Below, piece after piece: positions 8,067-16,106 of a stretch of 44,491 nucleotides of DNA. How positions within the stretch are numbered: position 1 is the stretch's first letter; each line of letters begins with the position of its first letter. The DNA comes from Eubacterium multiforme. GTDB lineage: Bacteria; Bacillota; Clostridia; Clostridiales; Clostridiaceae. The position numbers and the translations under genes are program-made. The notes under the pieces are model-generated. The model did no database searches. It saw nothing but the letters and a program-made list of their open reading frames with translations, and was not told the DNA's origin. The DNA is taken from NCBI RefSeq assembly GCF_030813415.1, contig NZ_JAUSUF010000016.1:1-44491 (forward strand), in the 5' to 3' direction.

Positions 8067-10019
8067 CTAAAGCTCCTCTACTTCTAATCCTAGTACGAAC
8101 TTTACTGCATCTCCAATATATGATGGCACTATGAACTTTTCATTATTATCAATCTTTTCTAGTAATTGTTGTGCAAACATTCCTTTTCCAATAATATTGC
8201 TATCAATTTTATTCAGTACATAACCTGATATTCTATTTATATTTGACTGTAATTCATCTTTTTCTATTTGTTCCTTATATTCTAATAATGACTTTTTTAT
8301 ATCTCCATCAGTTTCTAAATTCTCTAATAAAATATCAATCATTATCTTTAAGTTATCTTTAAATAATCCTAAGTCATATTCAAAAGTTTTTAGATTTTTA
8401 AACACTCTACAATTACTAGTCATATTTTTTAATTGATCTATTAAATATAATTTAGGATTTGTTCCTTCCTCTTGACTATCAAAAGTTGGTGTGCTTTCTT
8501 TCTTAGGATCATTATCTGTAAGTGCAACACATCTTATTGGAATAAATTCTGTAGCACTATATTCTACTTCTTCAAGTTTATCTTTAGTTTTTAATTCTTT
8601 AATTCTTTTTTGGTATGAATCTTTAGTTTCATTATCTCCTCTTTCAGGATAATTAATTTTATATCCCCTATACAATTGCATAAATGAATCTATAAATATT
8701 CCATTCATATTTATTACCGACACACCTGCTTCCTCCAATGATTGGGGAACATCCTTTTCAGGATTATTATCCTTATATTGTTTTAAAAATATCTTTGCTA
8801 ATTTAGGAATTAATAATGCCTCTGCTAATCCTTCAACAAGTATTACCCCTTTAGAAAATAATAATACTGATTTAGTTGTATCCAACCATCTATTTAAAAA
8901 CTTTTCTGCCTTCTCTTCCATATTGCATTCTTTTAATTGAATTGCTTTTATTTTATTATCATCTACAACGTTCATACTTATAATATTCTCAATTAATGTG
9001 GCTGACACAATATTGGGGGAATGAGTAGTAATTAATATCTGAATCTCACTTTTTTTAGCTTCTTCTTGTAAATAATTTAATAATTTTATTTGTAATTGTG
9101 GATGTAAATGAGCTTCTAGCTCTTCAATTAGTAAAATTCTAGGTGAAGAATAATTATCTCTCAACCCTTCAAACTCTGCTAATACTGTTGCTAAATAAAT
9201 TAAATTATTATATCCCAAACTATTCTCAAATAAATTCCTAAATTCAACATCTGAATTGGGATTTATTTTAGGGAAAAACATAACTTTCAACGATTCTACG
9301 ACTCTTTCATAATTGACATCATTAAATTGAATCTTTGTCTTCTGTCCAAAAATATTACCCAAAGATTCTTTTAAACTATCATTAATTAACTTATTAGCTT
9401 CCCCTATATATTTCGTTGCTGCTATTTCATCATTAAATTTTTTAAATTTCTCTTCTACATCCATCAACTCCCCATTTTGTCTTTTCTCTGTAAGTTCACG
9501 TTGTGATAAATTCAAAAGTAATCTTGAAAGTCTTGATCCCCTACTTGCTTTTAACTTCTTCTCGGCATCTCGTAGTGGTGGTAAATAAACACATTGTATA
9601 TCATTTAATGGCTCCCACTCAAAAATACTACTTGTTGACTCCCCTCCCCATACTTTCCTTTTAAAATTGTTTCGTTTATCAAGTTTCTTATCTATACTTA
9701 AATTTAAAATCGCATTAAAGTCGTTATCAAGCCATGTCAAATACTCAACTTTCTTTTCTTCTGATAATCCATAAAATTTCCCCTTTATTCTTATTTGTTC
9801 TGATTTTATTTTATTGTCTAATGATGTATAAAAATCTTCATCATATATACTACTTCTTGAATATTCATCTTCATTTAACAACATTCTTATTGCATTGATA
9901 ATAGTACTTTTGCCACAACCATTTTCTCCAACAATAACATTTAGTCCTGGATTAAATTTTACTTTAACTTCCTCATTAAATACTCTATAACCTTTAACTG
10001 ATATTTCAGATAAATACAT
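8067..10019 (-). CDS. OLD-family ATP-dependent endonuclease with TOPRIM domain (GajA-like)
   Basis: This 650-residue protein has an N-terminal ABC/SMC-type ATPase and a C-terminal TOPRIM nuclease. Seen: Walker A GENGCGKST (31-39), PPLRDAE (147-153), Walker B ILLIEELEAHLHP (295-307), H-loop TTHSP (331-335), TOPRIM glutamate in VEGLAEALLIP (395-405, E396), acidic TDND (501-504), and LKTFEYDL (543-550) with the OLD-type lysine. In the Gabija system, GajA nicks phage DNA when nucleotide levels fall and GajB senses DNA ends. That role is inferred here from architecture and partner. It is the first gene of a minus-strand operon, with GGGAG before the ATG. Other OLD-family systems, such as PARIS-like ones, lack the helicase partner. 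Confidence 0.88.
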   Translation of the reverse strand: MYLSEISVKGYRVFNEEVKVKFNPGLNVIVGENGCGKSTIINAIRMLLNEDEYSRSSIYDEDFYTSLDNKIKSEQIRIKGKFYGLSEEKKVEYLTWLDNDFNAILNLSIDKKLDKRNNFKRKVWGGESTSSIFEWEPLNDIQCVYLPPLRDAEKKLKASRGSRLSRLLLNLSQRELTEKRQNGELMDVEEKFKKFNDEIAATKYIGEANKLINDSLKESLGNIFGQKTKIQFNDVNYERVVESLKVMFFPKINPNSDVEFRNLFENSLGYNNLIYLATVLAEFEGLRDNYSSPRILLIEELEAHLHPQLQIKLLNYLQEEAKKSEIQILITTHSPNIVSATLIENIISMNVVDDNKIKAIQLKECNMEEKAEKFLNRWLDTTKSVLLFSKGVILVEGLAEALLIPKLAKIFLKQYKDNNPEKDVPQSLEEAGVSVINMNGIFIDSFMQLYRGYKINYPERGDNETKDSYQKRIKELKTKDKLEEVEYSATEFIPIRCVALTDNDPKKESTPTFDSQEEGTNPKLYLIDQLKNMTSNCRVFKNLKTFEYDLGLFKDNLKIMIDILLENLETDGDIKKSLLEYKEQIEKDELQSNINRISGYVLNKIDSNIIGKGMFAQQLLEKIDNNEKFIVPSYIGDAVKFVLGLEVEEL

Positions 10020-10190
10020 ACTTTTCTCCCATCCCTAAATCATTTATAATATTACCCTAATTTTACCATAATACCTTATAAAATACCTTATTATTGAATA
10101 AAATGTATTAATTTATATTATAATTTCTCTAATATATTATTAATTAACTAATATAAATTATGTAATTTTTCGGGTTTACATCCATATCTC

Positions 10191-10835
10191 TACTGAATCT
10201 GGAATACCAGACTTTAGAAGTGCAAATGGTTTATATAGTGAAAAGCTAAAGATTAATTTCACTCCTGAGCAATTAGTATCTCATAGTTTTTATGTTAAAT
10301 ATCCAAAGGAGTTTTTTAATTTTTATAAAGAAAAACTTATATACCCTAATGCTAAACCAAATGCTGGTCACATTGCACTAGCTAAACTTGAAAAAATGGG
10401 TAAACTTAAAGCTATAGTTACTCAAAATATAGATGGACTTCATCAAGCTGCTGGTTCTAAAAATGTTTATGAACTTCATGGATCAGTTTTAAGAAATTAT
10501 TGTACTAAATGTCATGCTTTTTATGATGAAAAGTTTATTTTAGATTCTAAAGGTATTCCGACTTGTCCAAAATGTGGTGGAATAGTTAAACCTGATGTTG
10601 TTTTATATGAGGAAGGATTAGATGAAGCTACTATTCAAGGTGCAGTTAGAGCAATATCTCAGGCTGATACTTTAATTATTGGCGGAACTTCTTTAGTTGT
10701 TTATCCAGCAGCTGGACTTATTGATTACTTTAGAGGAAGAAATCTTGTCCTTATAAATAAGAGTTCTACTCCAGCTGATAATAAGGCTGATTTAGTTATT
10801 CATGATTCTATTGGTAAAGTATTAAGTAAAGCTGT
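10191..10835 (+). repeat. 645-bp direct repeat, right copy (sir2 body)
   Basis: This is the partner of 3476-4120 with nine synonymous differences and no gaps. It starts in the middle of sir2 codon 31 and ends five codons before the stop. The sequence just before it (10020-10190) is the nuclease promoter region and bears no similarity to the sir2 5' end. Confidence 0.97.
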
Positions 10836-10848
10836 TGATTTATTATAA
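10191..10848 (+). pseudogene. 5'-truncated sir2 copy
   Basis: The frame matches residues 32 onward of the intact Sir2 and is unbroken to its own stop, ending AVDLL. The first 31 codons, including the GAGMS part of the NAD-binding site, the start codon, ribosome site and promoter, are missing. The ATG at 10396 is internal and would give only the C-terminal zinc and Rossmann halves. The lack of any non-synonymous change means the sequence was under selection until recently. It is followed by a strong terminator and ahpC, probably the ancestral 3' neighbourhood of sir2. Confidence 0.93.
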
Positions 10849-10896
10849 TAATACTATTAAAGTATAAAATCATTTATTAAAATCTATAACATAAAA

Positions 10897-10926
10897 TATA
10901 GCTAATCACATTTGTGATTAGCTATA
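10897..10926. terminator. bidirectional terminator between sir2 remnant and ahpC
   Basis: TATAGCTAATCACA / TGTGATTAGCTATA, 14 bp with a 2-base loop, between the convergent truncated sir2 and ahpC. Confidence 0.8.
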
Positions 10927-10995
10927 TAAATTTATTTTATCAAATTTTTAATTAATAAGATTATTGTTAATTTAAGCTAGACAGTTCCTTATTTA

Positions 10996-11559
10996 TTAAA
11001 GCTTTCCTACTAAATCTAAGCTAGGTGATAGAGCCTCTTCTCCTGGTTCCCATTTTGCTGGGCACACCTTATCCCCATATTTAGCTACAAATTGAGCTGC
11101 TTGAACTTTTCTTAAAAGTTCCTCTGCATTTCTTCCAATACCATTATCATGGACTTCATATGCTTTTATAATTCCTTCTGGATTTATAACAAATGAACCT
11201 CTTAAAGCTACTCCTTCTTCTTCTATCATAACTTCAAAATCTCTTGCTAATTTTCCAGTTGGATCTGCTAGCATTGGGTATTTAATTTTTCCTATAGTTT
11301 CTGAAGTATCTGCCCATGCCTTATGTACAAAATGTGTATCTGTTGAAATTGAGTATACTTCACAACCTATTTCTTTAAATTTATCATAGCTATCTGCAAG
11401 TTCACCTAGCTCTGTTGGACATACAAATGTAAAATCAGCTGGGTAAAATACAAATACTGACCACTTACCTTCTAAATCCTTTTGAGTTACCTCTTTAAAC
11501 TCATCATTTTGATAAGATTGTACTTTAAAATCTGAAACTTTTTTGTTTATTAATGACAT
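10996..11559 (-). CDS. ahpC: alkyl hydroperoxide reductase C / typical 2-Cys peroxiredoxin
   Basis: This cytoplasmic peroxidase reduces H2O2, organic peroxides and peroxynitrite. The 187 residues equal the classical AhpC length. The peroxidatic Cys is in FYPADFTFVCPTE (about residue 46), the resolving Cys in VCPAKW near the C-terminus, and GSFVINPEG is also present. GGAGGA abuts an in-frame ATG at 11565 and is 6 bases from the ATG at 11559, so the latter is the start. No ahpF follows, so an external reductase (rubredoxin, thioredoxin or unlinked AhpF) must recycle it. Two Fur/PerR-type boxes lie in its promoter region. Confidence 0.95.
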   Translation of the reverse strand: MSLINKKVSDFKVQSYQNDEFKEVTQKDLEGKWSVFVFYPADFTFVCPTELGELADSYDKFKEIGCEVYSISTDTHFVHKAWADTSETIGKIKYPMLADPTGKLARDFEVMIEEEGVALRGSFVINPEGIIKAYEVHDNGIGRNAEELLRKVQAAQFVAKYGDKVCPAKWEPGEEALSPSLDLVGKL

Positions 11560-11576
11560 AACCATTCCTCCTTAAT

Positions 11577-11591
11577 TGATAATTATTATCA
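11577..11591. promoter_or_regulatory. Fur/PerR-type 7-1-7 box in the ahpC 5' UTR
   Basis: TGATAATTATTATCA is a perfect 7-1-7 palindrome. It equals the Bacillus Fur consensus TGATAATNATTATCA and is two bases from the PerR consensus. It sits between the promoter and the ribosome site of ahpC. Confidence 0.75.
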
Positions 11592-11606
11592 CTTACTATT
11601 TGTAAT

Positions 11607-11637
11607 TAATAATAATTATCTTTTAATAGTTTGTCAA
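11607..11637 (-). promoter_or_regulatory. ahpC promoter with overlapping Fur/PerR-type box
   Basis: On the minus strand there is TTGACA (11637-11632), a 17-base spacer and TATTAT (11614-11609). A second box AGATAATTATTATTA (11621-11607), 13 of 15 like the downstream one, covers the -10 and part of the spacer, the position expected for a repressor that blocks polymerase. PerR is the usual regulator of ahpC; Fur cannot be excluded by sequence. Confidence 0.75.
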
Positions 11638-11726
11638 TAGTGTTTTGAAATAAAAATAATATTTTATGTAATTTTTTTAATTCTTATTCAAATAAATAAC
11701 TTTAAATATATCCTATGTACTTATAT

Positions 11727-13085
11727 TTAACTACTTGCTACTACTTTATAGGTTGTTAATTTTCTAAGTTCTTTAATTTGCATAATTAACCCTATGAAAA
11801 TCATAATGAAATCTACTAATGGTTGTGTAAACCAAATTGCTTCCACTCCAAAAAATTTTGGAAGTAATATCATAGCAGGTACAAATAAAATTAATTGTCT
11901 AAACATTACAATTATTCCAGCCTTTTTCCCATCACCAATAGCTTGAAAAAATGTAATTGTCATTACCATTAATCCATATAAAATAAATACACTATAAAAT
12001 AGTCTAAAGTTATTAACTCCTGCATTTATAATTTCATCACTAACATTAAATAAACTTAGCATATGTTTTGGAATTATTTCTGATGGAATCCAAAATATTG
12101 CTGCAAGGAACATTCCACCCATAATAAAAATTCTCATTGTTTCTTTAACCCTATCAAACTGTTTTGCTCCATAATTTGTTCCTATAATTGGTTGTAACCC
12201 TTGACTCATTCCCCATAAAGGTATAAATGAAAATCCATATATACGAAGACTTGCAGCCATTAATATTCCATTTGCTTCTCCTCCATATTTAAAGGCACTT
12301 TTATATAATATAGTTTGTTGTATCATAAATAATAATTGCATCATCATTGCAGAAACCCCGACTCCAAACATTTCAGGATAAATTTCTTTTTCAATTTTAA
12401 TTTTTCCTATTTTTACATCTTTACTTTTATTTTTAAAATAGTATAGGGTTACTATCCCTTGAACTATTTGTGCAATAATTGTTGCTATTGCTGCTCCTTC
12501 TATTGCTCTATCTCCCATTAGTTTCATAAAAATAGGATCTAAAATAATATTTAGTAATGCTCCAAGTCCCATAATAAGCATTGCCTTTTTCATAAGACCT
12601 TGTCCTCTCATTACCATATTGGCACTTTGAGTAAAATTAACAAACAAAGAACCTAAAAATATTACTCTTAAATATCTAACTCCTAATGTTTTTATTTCAT
12701 AGGTTGATCCTAAAAAGCTTAAGAAACTTTCAGCAAATATTATCCCAAATATAGTAATTGTAATTGAAAAAATTAAATTCCATACAACTAGATTACCCAT
12801 AATTTTATCTACTATCTTTTTATCACCTTTTCCTAAGGCTCTTGATAAAATCGATGCAGAACCAACTCCTATTAAAGTAGATATTCCACTATTTATAAAG
12901 GTTAGTGGCATAGCTACGCTAATAGCTGTCATAGCTTTTTCACCAATGATTTGACCTGCAAATATCCCATCCATTAAAGGATATAAGCCAATAACAATCA
13001 TTCCTATTACCGCAGGTACACAAAGTTGTATCATTAAATTAAAGGGCTTTTTTGTAAGCATTTGTTTTCTAATATCTAATTCCAT
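11727..13085 (-). CDS. MATE-family multidrug/toxin efflux transporter
   Basis: This 452-residue, twelve-helix cation-coupled antiporter of the inner membrane belongs to the NorM/DinF/MepA branch. The N-terminal half carries PLMDGIFAGQIIGEKAMTAI and GVGSASILSRALGKGDKK, and the second half the matching GMSQGLQPIIGTNYGAKQFD. GGAGG lies 7 bases before the ATG. It is preceded on the same strand by an AraC-type regulator gene (gap 128 bases) and a Fur-like box, which suggests iron- or peroxide-linked control and possibly export of a metal chelator or redox-active compound. The substrate cannot be read from sequence. Confidence 0.9.
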   Translation of the reverse strand: MELDIRKQMLTKKPFNLMIQLCVPAVIGMIVIGLYPLMDGIFAGQIIGEKAMTAISVAMPLTFINSGISTLIGVGSASILSRALGKGDKKIVDKIMGNLVVWNLIFSITITIFGIIFAESFLSFLGSTYEIKTLGVRYLRVIFLGSLFVNFTQSANMVMRGQGLMKKAMLIMGLGALLNIILDPIFMKLMGDRAIEGAAIATIIAQIVQGIVTLYYFKNKSKDVKIGKIKIEKEIYPEMFGVGVSAMMMQLLFMIQQTILYKSAFKYGGEANGILMAASLRIYGFSFIPLWGMSQGLQPIIGTNYGAKQFDRVKETMRIFIMGGMFLAAIFWIPSEIIPKHMLSLFNVSDEIINAGVNNFRLFYSVFILYGLMVMTITFFQAIGDGKKAGIIVMFRQLILFVPAMILLPKFFGVEAIWFTQPLVDFIMIFIGLIMQIKELRKLTTYKVVASS

Positions 13086-13152
13086 ATAATAATACCTCCT
13101 AATATTAATTACTTATCAAAATAAAGTTTTATTTATAAAACTAATATCTATA

Positions 13153-13167
13153 TGATAAACATTATCA
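13153..13167. promoter_or_regulatory. Fur/PerR-type box upstream of the MATE gene
   Basis: TGATAAACATTATCA (reverse TGATAATGTTTATCA) differs from the classic Fur box at one half-site base and resembles the two ahpC boxes. It overlaps a possible -35 TTGATA (13168-13163) for the MATE gene. Confidence 0.5.
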
Positions 13168-13213
13168 ATTAAGAAGTATCTCTTCCACTCTTAAAAGTCA
13201 AAAATCTATCCAT

Positions 13214-14149
13214 TTAGACTTTAAACTTTGAAGGTGAAACTCCATATTCCTTTTTAAAGGCTGATGAAAATTTTGCTGGATTTAAATAACCTATTTCAAG
13301 TGCTATTTCTGCAATAGATAGCTTTCCCTCTATTAATAATTCCTTTGACTTTTCAAGTTTAATCTTTTTTACATAACCATAAAGACTATCTCCATATAAT
13401 TCTTTAAATTGAGTTTTTAAACTAGTTGGTGATATTTTAAACCTTTTGGATAATTCATCAATAGTATAATGAACTGTTAAATCCCTTACTAATAAGTTCT
13501 TAATACGTTTAATAACTATTACTTGCTTTTTAGTTAAATAGGATTTTTTTATCTCCCCCTTTTCCCAATCTAAATTTGTAATAAACAATAATAATTCTAA
13601 TACTTTTATCCTTAAATATTCTTTCATAAAATTATTTTCTGCATGATAAAATTCATAAAAAATATGTTCTAATCTTTCATCTGATCTATAAATTTTAACT
13701 TTTAAATTACTTACCAATCTATATACTTTGTTTAAGTCAATTCCAAATTCTTTTAATAATTTATTTTCCTTTAATTTGTCATAGGATAAAAATATAGAAA
13801 CTCCATGATAGTGCTTAGTTGGAAAATACGAATAATCATTTTTATCAAATTTTAAATCTGATATGGAAAGGTCTCCTTCTGAAATATAAGCAATATTTCT
13901 ATCATCACATAAATATTCAGAACGCCCTACAAAGCAATGGTTAATTTCAATAATATTTGATTCAAATTGTCCATTTGATTTATAAAACTCCATATGAATA
14001 TCATTAAATACTACATGTATACCTTCATATACATTAAAAACTGTAATTACCCCTTCTCCACTACTGTTAGCTATAGTAAATCTAATTCCATCATCACCAA
14101 AAGGAGCTTCATGTAAGTCCATACCATATATATTTTTTATTCTTTGCAA
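13214..14149 (-). CDS. AraC-family transcriptional regulator
   Basis: The 311-residue regulator has an unassigned N-terminal sensing region (about 1-210) and a C-terminal double helix-turn-helix: YTIDELSKRFKISPTSLKTQFKELYG and LSIAEIALEIGYLNPAKFSSAFKKEYGVSPSKF. A longer frame starts at 14179, but that ATG has no ribosome site. Its residues GGGG are encoded by GGGGGAGGTGG, a strong ribosome site 6 bases before a TTG at 14149, so TTG is the likely start. Placed upstream of the MATE gene in the same direction, it probably controls that exporter. It resembles clostridial AraC regulators next to transporters; the inducer is unknown. Confidence 0.87.
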   Translation of the reverse strand: MQRIKNIYGMDLHEAPFGDDGIRFTIANSSGEGVITVFNVYEGIHVVFNDIHMEFYKSNGQFESNIIEINHCFVGRSEYLCDDRNIAYISEGDLSISDLKFDKNDYSYFPTKHYHGVSIFLSYDKLKENKLLKEFGIDLNKVYRLVSNLKVKIYRSDERLEHIFYEFYHAENNFMKEYLRIKVLELLLFITNLDWEKGEIKKSYLTKKQVIVIKRIKNLLVRDLTVHYTIDELSKRFKISPTSLKTQFKELYGDSLYGYVKKIKLEKSKELLIEGKLSIAEIALEIGYLNPAKFSSAFKKEYGVSPSKFKV

Positions 14150-14385
14150 AGTACCACCTCCCCCATCATATATTTTCATTAAATCTTTAAAATTCTTTAC
14201 TTATATTGTAATTTTACTATATTCTACCATAATGTACTTAAAAATTGGGCTATGTTTTAAACTAGTATTGATTTTAGATAGAACTGTAAAACATAACCTA
14301 AAATTTAAATATTAATAAGTAATCGAATAATCTAAGGTACTAAGAAATATATTTATAATATATAAATCTTTCGGGAGCTTCTAAA

Positions 14386-14823
14386 ATGAAATATATTATA
14401 TTTTTATTATTAATTTTAGCCATAGTTTTTCTTGTAATATATTATGAAAAGAAATTATTCTCTAGTAGAAGACAACTACTAGTTGCAAATAGTCAAATTG
14501 ATAATTTGAGAAAAAGAGTACCTAAGAATAATAGAAAATCAGATAAACTTGAAATTAAATTTCTATCTCCAACTTCTACAATGGGAATAATAAATGAAAA
14601 TTCTAATGTATACATATCCCCTTTAGAATTTTCAAGTTTACTGCAAAAGGTACCAGTAAAAATGGAAGTTAGAATTTTAGATAAAGCAGAAATTAATATG
14701 GAAAATTGGTATTATATAGCCTTACCTTTAGATAATAATATAAATTCAAGAGGATGGATTAATGAAAAAAGTTTTTCATGTTTTTATAGTTCCTCCAAAA
14801 CTGTCTCAAAAGATACTAATTAA
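14386..14823 (+). CDS. membrane-anchored SH3-like domain protein, unknown function
   Basis: This 145-residue protein has one N-terminal membrane helix (residues 3-20) followed by a basic linker and a globular region. WYYIALPL and RGWINEKSF resemble the last strands of a bacterial SH3 (SH3_3-like) fold, which often binds cell-wall peptide. The topology suggests the domain faces outside. GGGAG is 9 bases from the ATG. It is monocistronic, divergent from the AraC gene, and ends at a strong bidirectional terminator. The domain call is tentative. Confidence 0.65.
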   Translation: MKYIIFLLLILAIVFLVIYYEKKLFSSRRQLLVANSQIDNLRKRVPKNNRKSDKLEIKFLSPTSTMGIINENSNVYISPLEFSSLLQKVPVKMEVRILDKAEINMENWYYIALPLDNNINSRGWINEKSFSCFYSSSKTVSKDTN

Positions 14824-14851
14824 AAATACTTTTAACCCTATAATAATTTAA

Positions 14852-14901
14852 AATAATAAACCTTTAAAGAAATACTACAACTTCTTTAAAGGTTTATTAT
14901 T
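14852..14901. terminator. bidirectional terminator
   Basis: A 20-bp stem with arms 14852-14871 and 14882-14901 (AATAAACCTTTAAAGAA and its complement) and a T-rich right flank, between convergent genes. Confidence 0.9.
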
Positions 14902-14916
14902 TTTCTTATATATTTT

Positions 14917-15864
14917 TTATCTAGTTAACCTTATTACCATAAATATTATATAAACAATTATTGTAACAATAAATGGCCAATCTAATATTCTTTCTGTTGA
15001 TTCTGTAGAAATTAATGTTTCTCCATAGGACCTATCACTTATTTCTACTTCCTTAACTCCTCTTGCTTTACCCCATTTATCTAATTTTTTTATAACTAAA
15101 TATGCAAGTACTACTGCTATTACTAAATTTATTGCTGCACCTTGAAGTAGATGAAGTTTTTCATAAAGGGTAAGATTCATAATAGCATCTGCTCCTCCTT
15201 TTGGATTTGTTATGCCAATAACATTTGCTAACTTTTGAACAGTTATTGATGTTCCATTTATTATAAAGTGCATAATCATTGAGGCAAATATACTTCCAGT
15301 TACTCTAACTGCATATGCTAAAATAAATCCAAGTACAGCTGCATATAAAAACTGCTGAGCATCTAAATGGAATATTCCAAAGAAAAGTCCTATAACTAAA
15401 GCAGCTTTAAACCTACTTTTCCCATTATATCCTGATAATACGATTCCTCTTAATGTAATTTCTTCTGTTATAGCTGGCATAATAGCTACAATTGCTAAAA
15501 GTACTAAATAAGGTGTTCCTGATATTGAAGTTATTAAAGTACCTATATTATTTTTAAAGAAAAATCCACTTAAAAGTCCAAAGAACCCCATTATAGGTAC
15601 ACATATAAATCCAAGCATAATTACAAATATTAAATCTTTTAGTGGTAATAAATGAAATCTAAATGTCTCTTTTATATTACATTTAGTCACAATTACATAT
15701 ATAATAGCAGGAATTATAAATAATATTAGATGATTTAGTACTAACATTAACCTTATATCTCTTAGTCCAATTAAACGATACATAGGAATAAGTACAAAGG
15801 GCATAAATATTTCTAATAGTATTATTATTAGAAAATATACATTTGCTCTAAAAATTTTCTTCAT
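14917..15864 (-). CDS. CPBP-family intramembrane metalloprotease (Rce1/CAAX-like)
   Basis: The 315-residue membrane protein has about eight helices and the CPBP motifs: EEITLRG (Glu-Glu...Arg), GIFHLDAQQF and HFIINGTS, which carry the putative zinc-binding His and Glu residues. Such proteins process peptides or serve in bacteriocin self-immunity and stress response. The C-terminal residues after 270 add a soluble segment and a final helix. AAGGAG lies 8 bases before the ATG. No bacteriocin gene is visible nearby, so housekeeping proteolysis is as likely as immunity. Confidence 0.85.
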   Translation of the reverse strand: MKKIFRANVYFLIIILLEIFMPFVLIPMYRLIGLRDIRLMLVLNHLILFIIPAIIYVIVTKCNIKETFRFHLLPLKDLIFVIMLGFICVPIMGFFGLLSGFFFKNNIGTLITSISGTPYLVLLAIVAIMPAITEEITLRGIVLSGYNGKSRFKAALVIGLFFGIFHLDAQQFLYAAVLGFILAYAVRVTGSIFASMIMHFIINGTSITVQKLANVIGITNPKGGADAIMNLTLYEKLHLLQGAAINLVIAVVLAYLVIKKLDKWGKARGVKEVEISDRSYGETLISTESTERILDWPFIVTIIVYIIFMVIRLTR

Positions 15865-15903
15865 ATTTTTCTCCTTTTTTCTTTTTATAAGTATAATTTT
15901 AAA

Positions 15904-16025
15904 ATATTAGGAGATAATATTCAATGAGGCTATTTGCTTCATTAATTAATCGCCTCTCCCCCATTTTATTTATATACATGAATCATCCCTCTTAGGCTTT
16001 AAAAGCAAAGAGGGATTTTTCTTTT
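15904..16025 (+). ncRNA. possible small RNA with C-rich stretch and its own terminator
   Basis: This intergenic stretch holds a hairpin GAGGC(T)ATT / AAT(C)GCCTC (15926-15956), a single-stranded C-rich run TCTCCCCC, and then a terminator hairpin ATCCCTCTT / AAGAGGGAT (15985-16016) followed by a T-run on the plus strand. No plus-strand protein gene lies upstream to use that terminator. A TATAAT at 15892-15897 fits a start near 15904, though no good -35 is present. Confidence 0.35.
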
Positions 16026-16106
16026 CTTCTACCCATCTTTATTTTTTAATAAAGCATACTTTAATTAAATTTTAGATAAAACTCCATAAATATATGTTAC
16101 TATGAG

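Noticed and set aside
8067..10019. The OLD-family protein as part of a PARIS-type system
   Set aside because: In PARIS the ATPase and TOPRIM parts are separate proteins or fused without a helicase partner; here a fused ATPase-TOPRIM with a UvrD-like helicase fits Gabija better.
4121..10190. Integrase, transposase or short att repeats at the cassette borders
   Set aside because: No recombinase gene is present in the cassette and the only flanking repeat is the 645-bp sir2 body, which points to homologous recombination rather than a site-specific element.
10396..10848. A separate 150-residue Sir2 protein
   Set aside because: The ATG is an internal Met of the truncated copy, with no ribosome site, and the product would lack the NAD-binding N-terminus.
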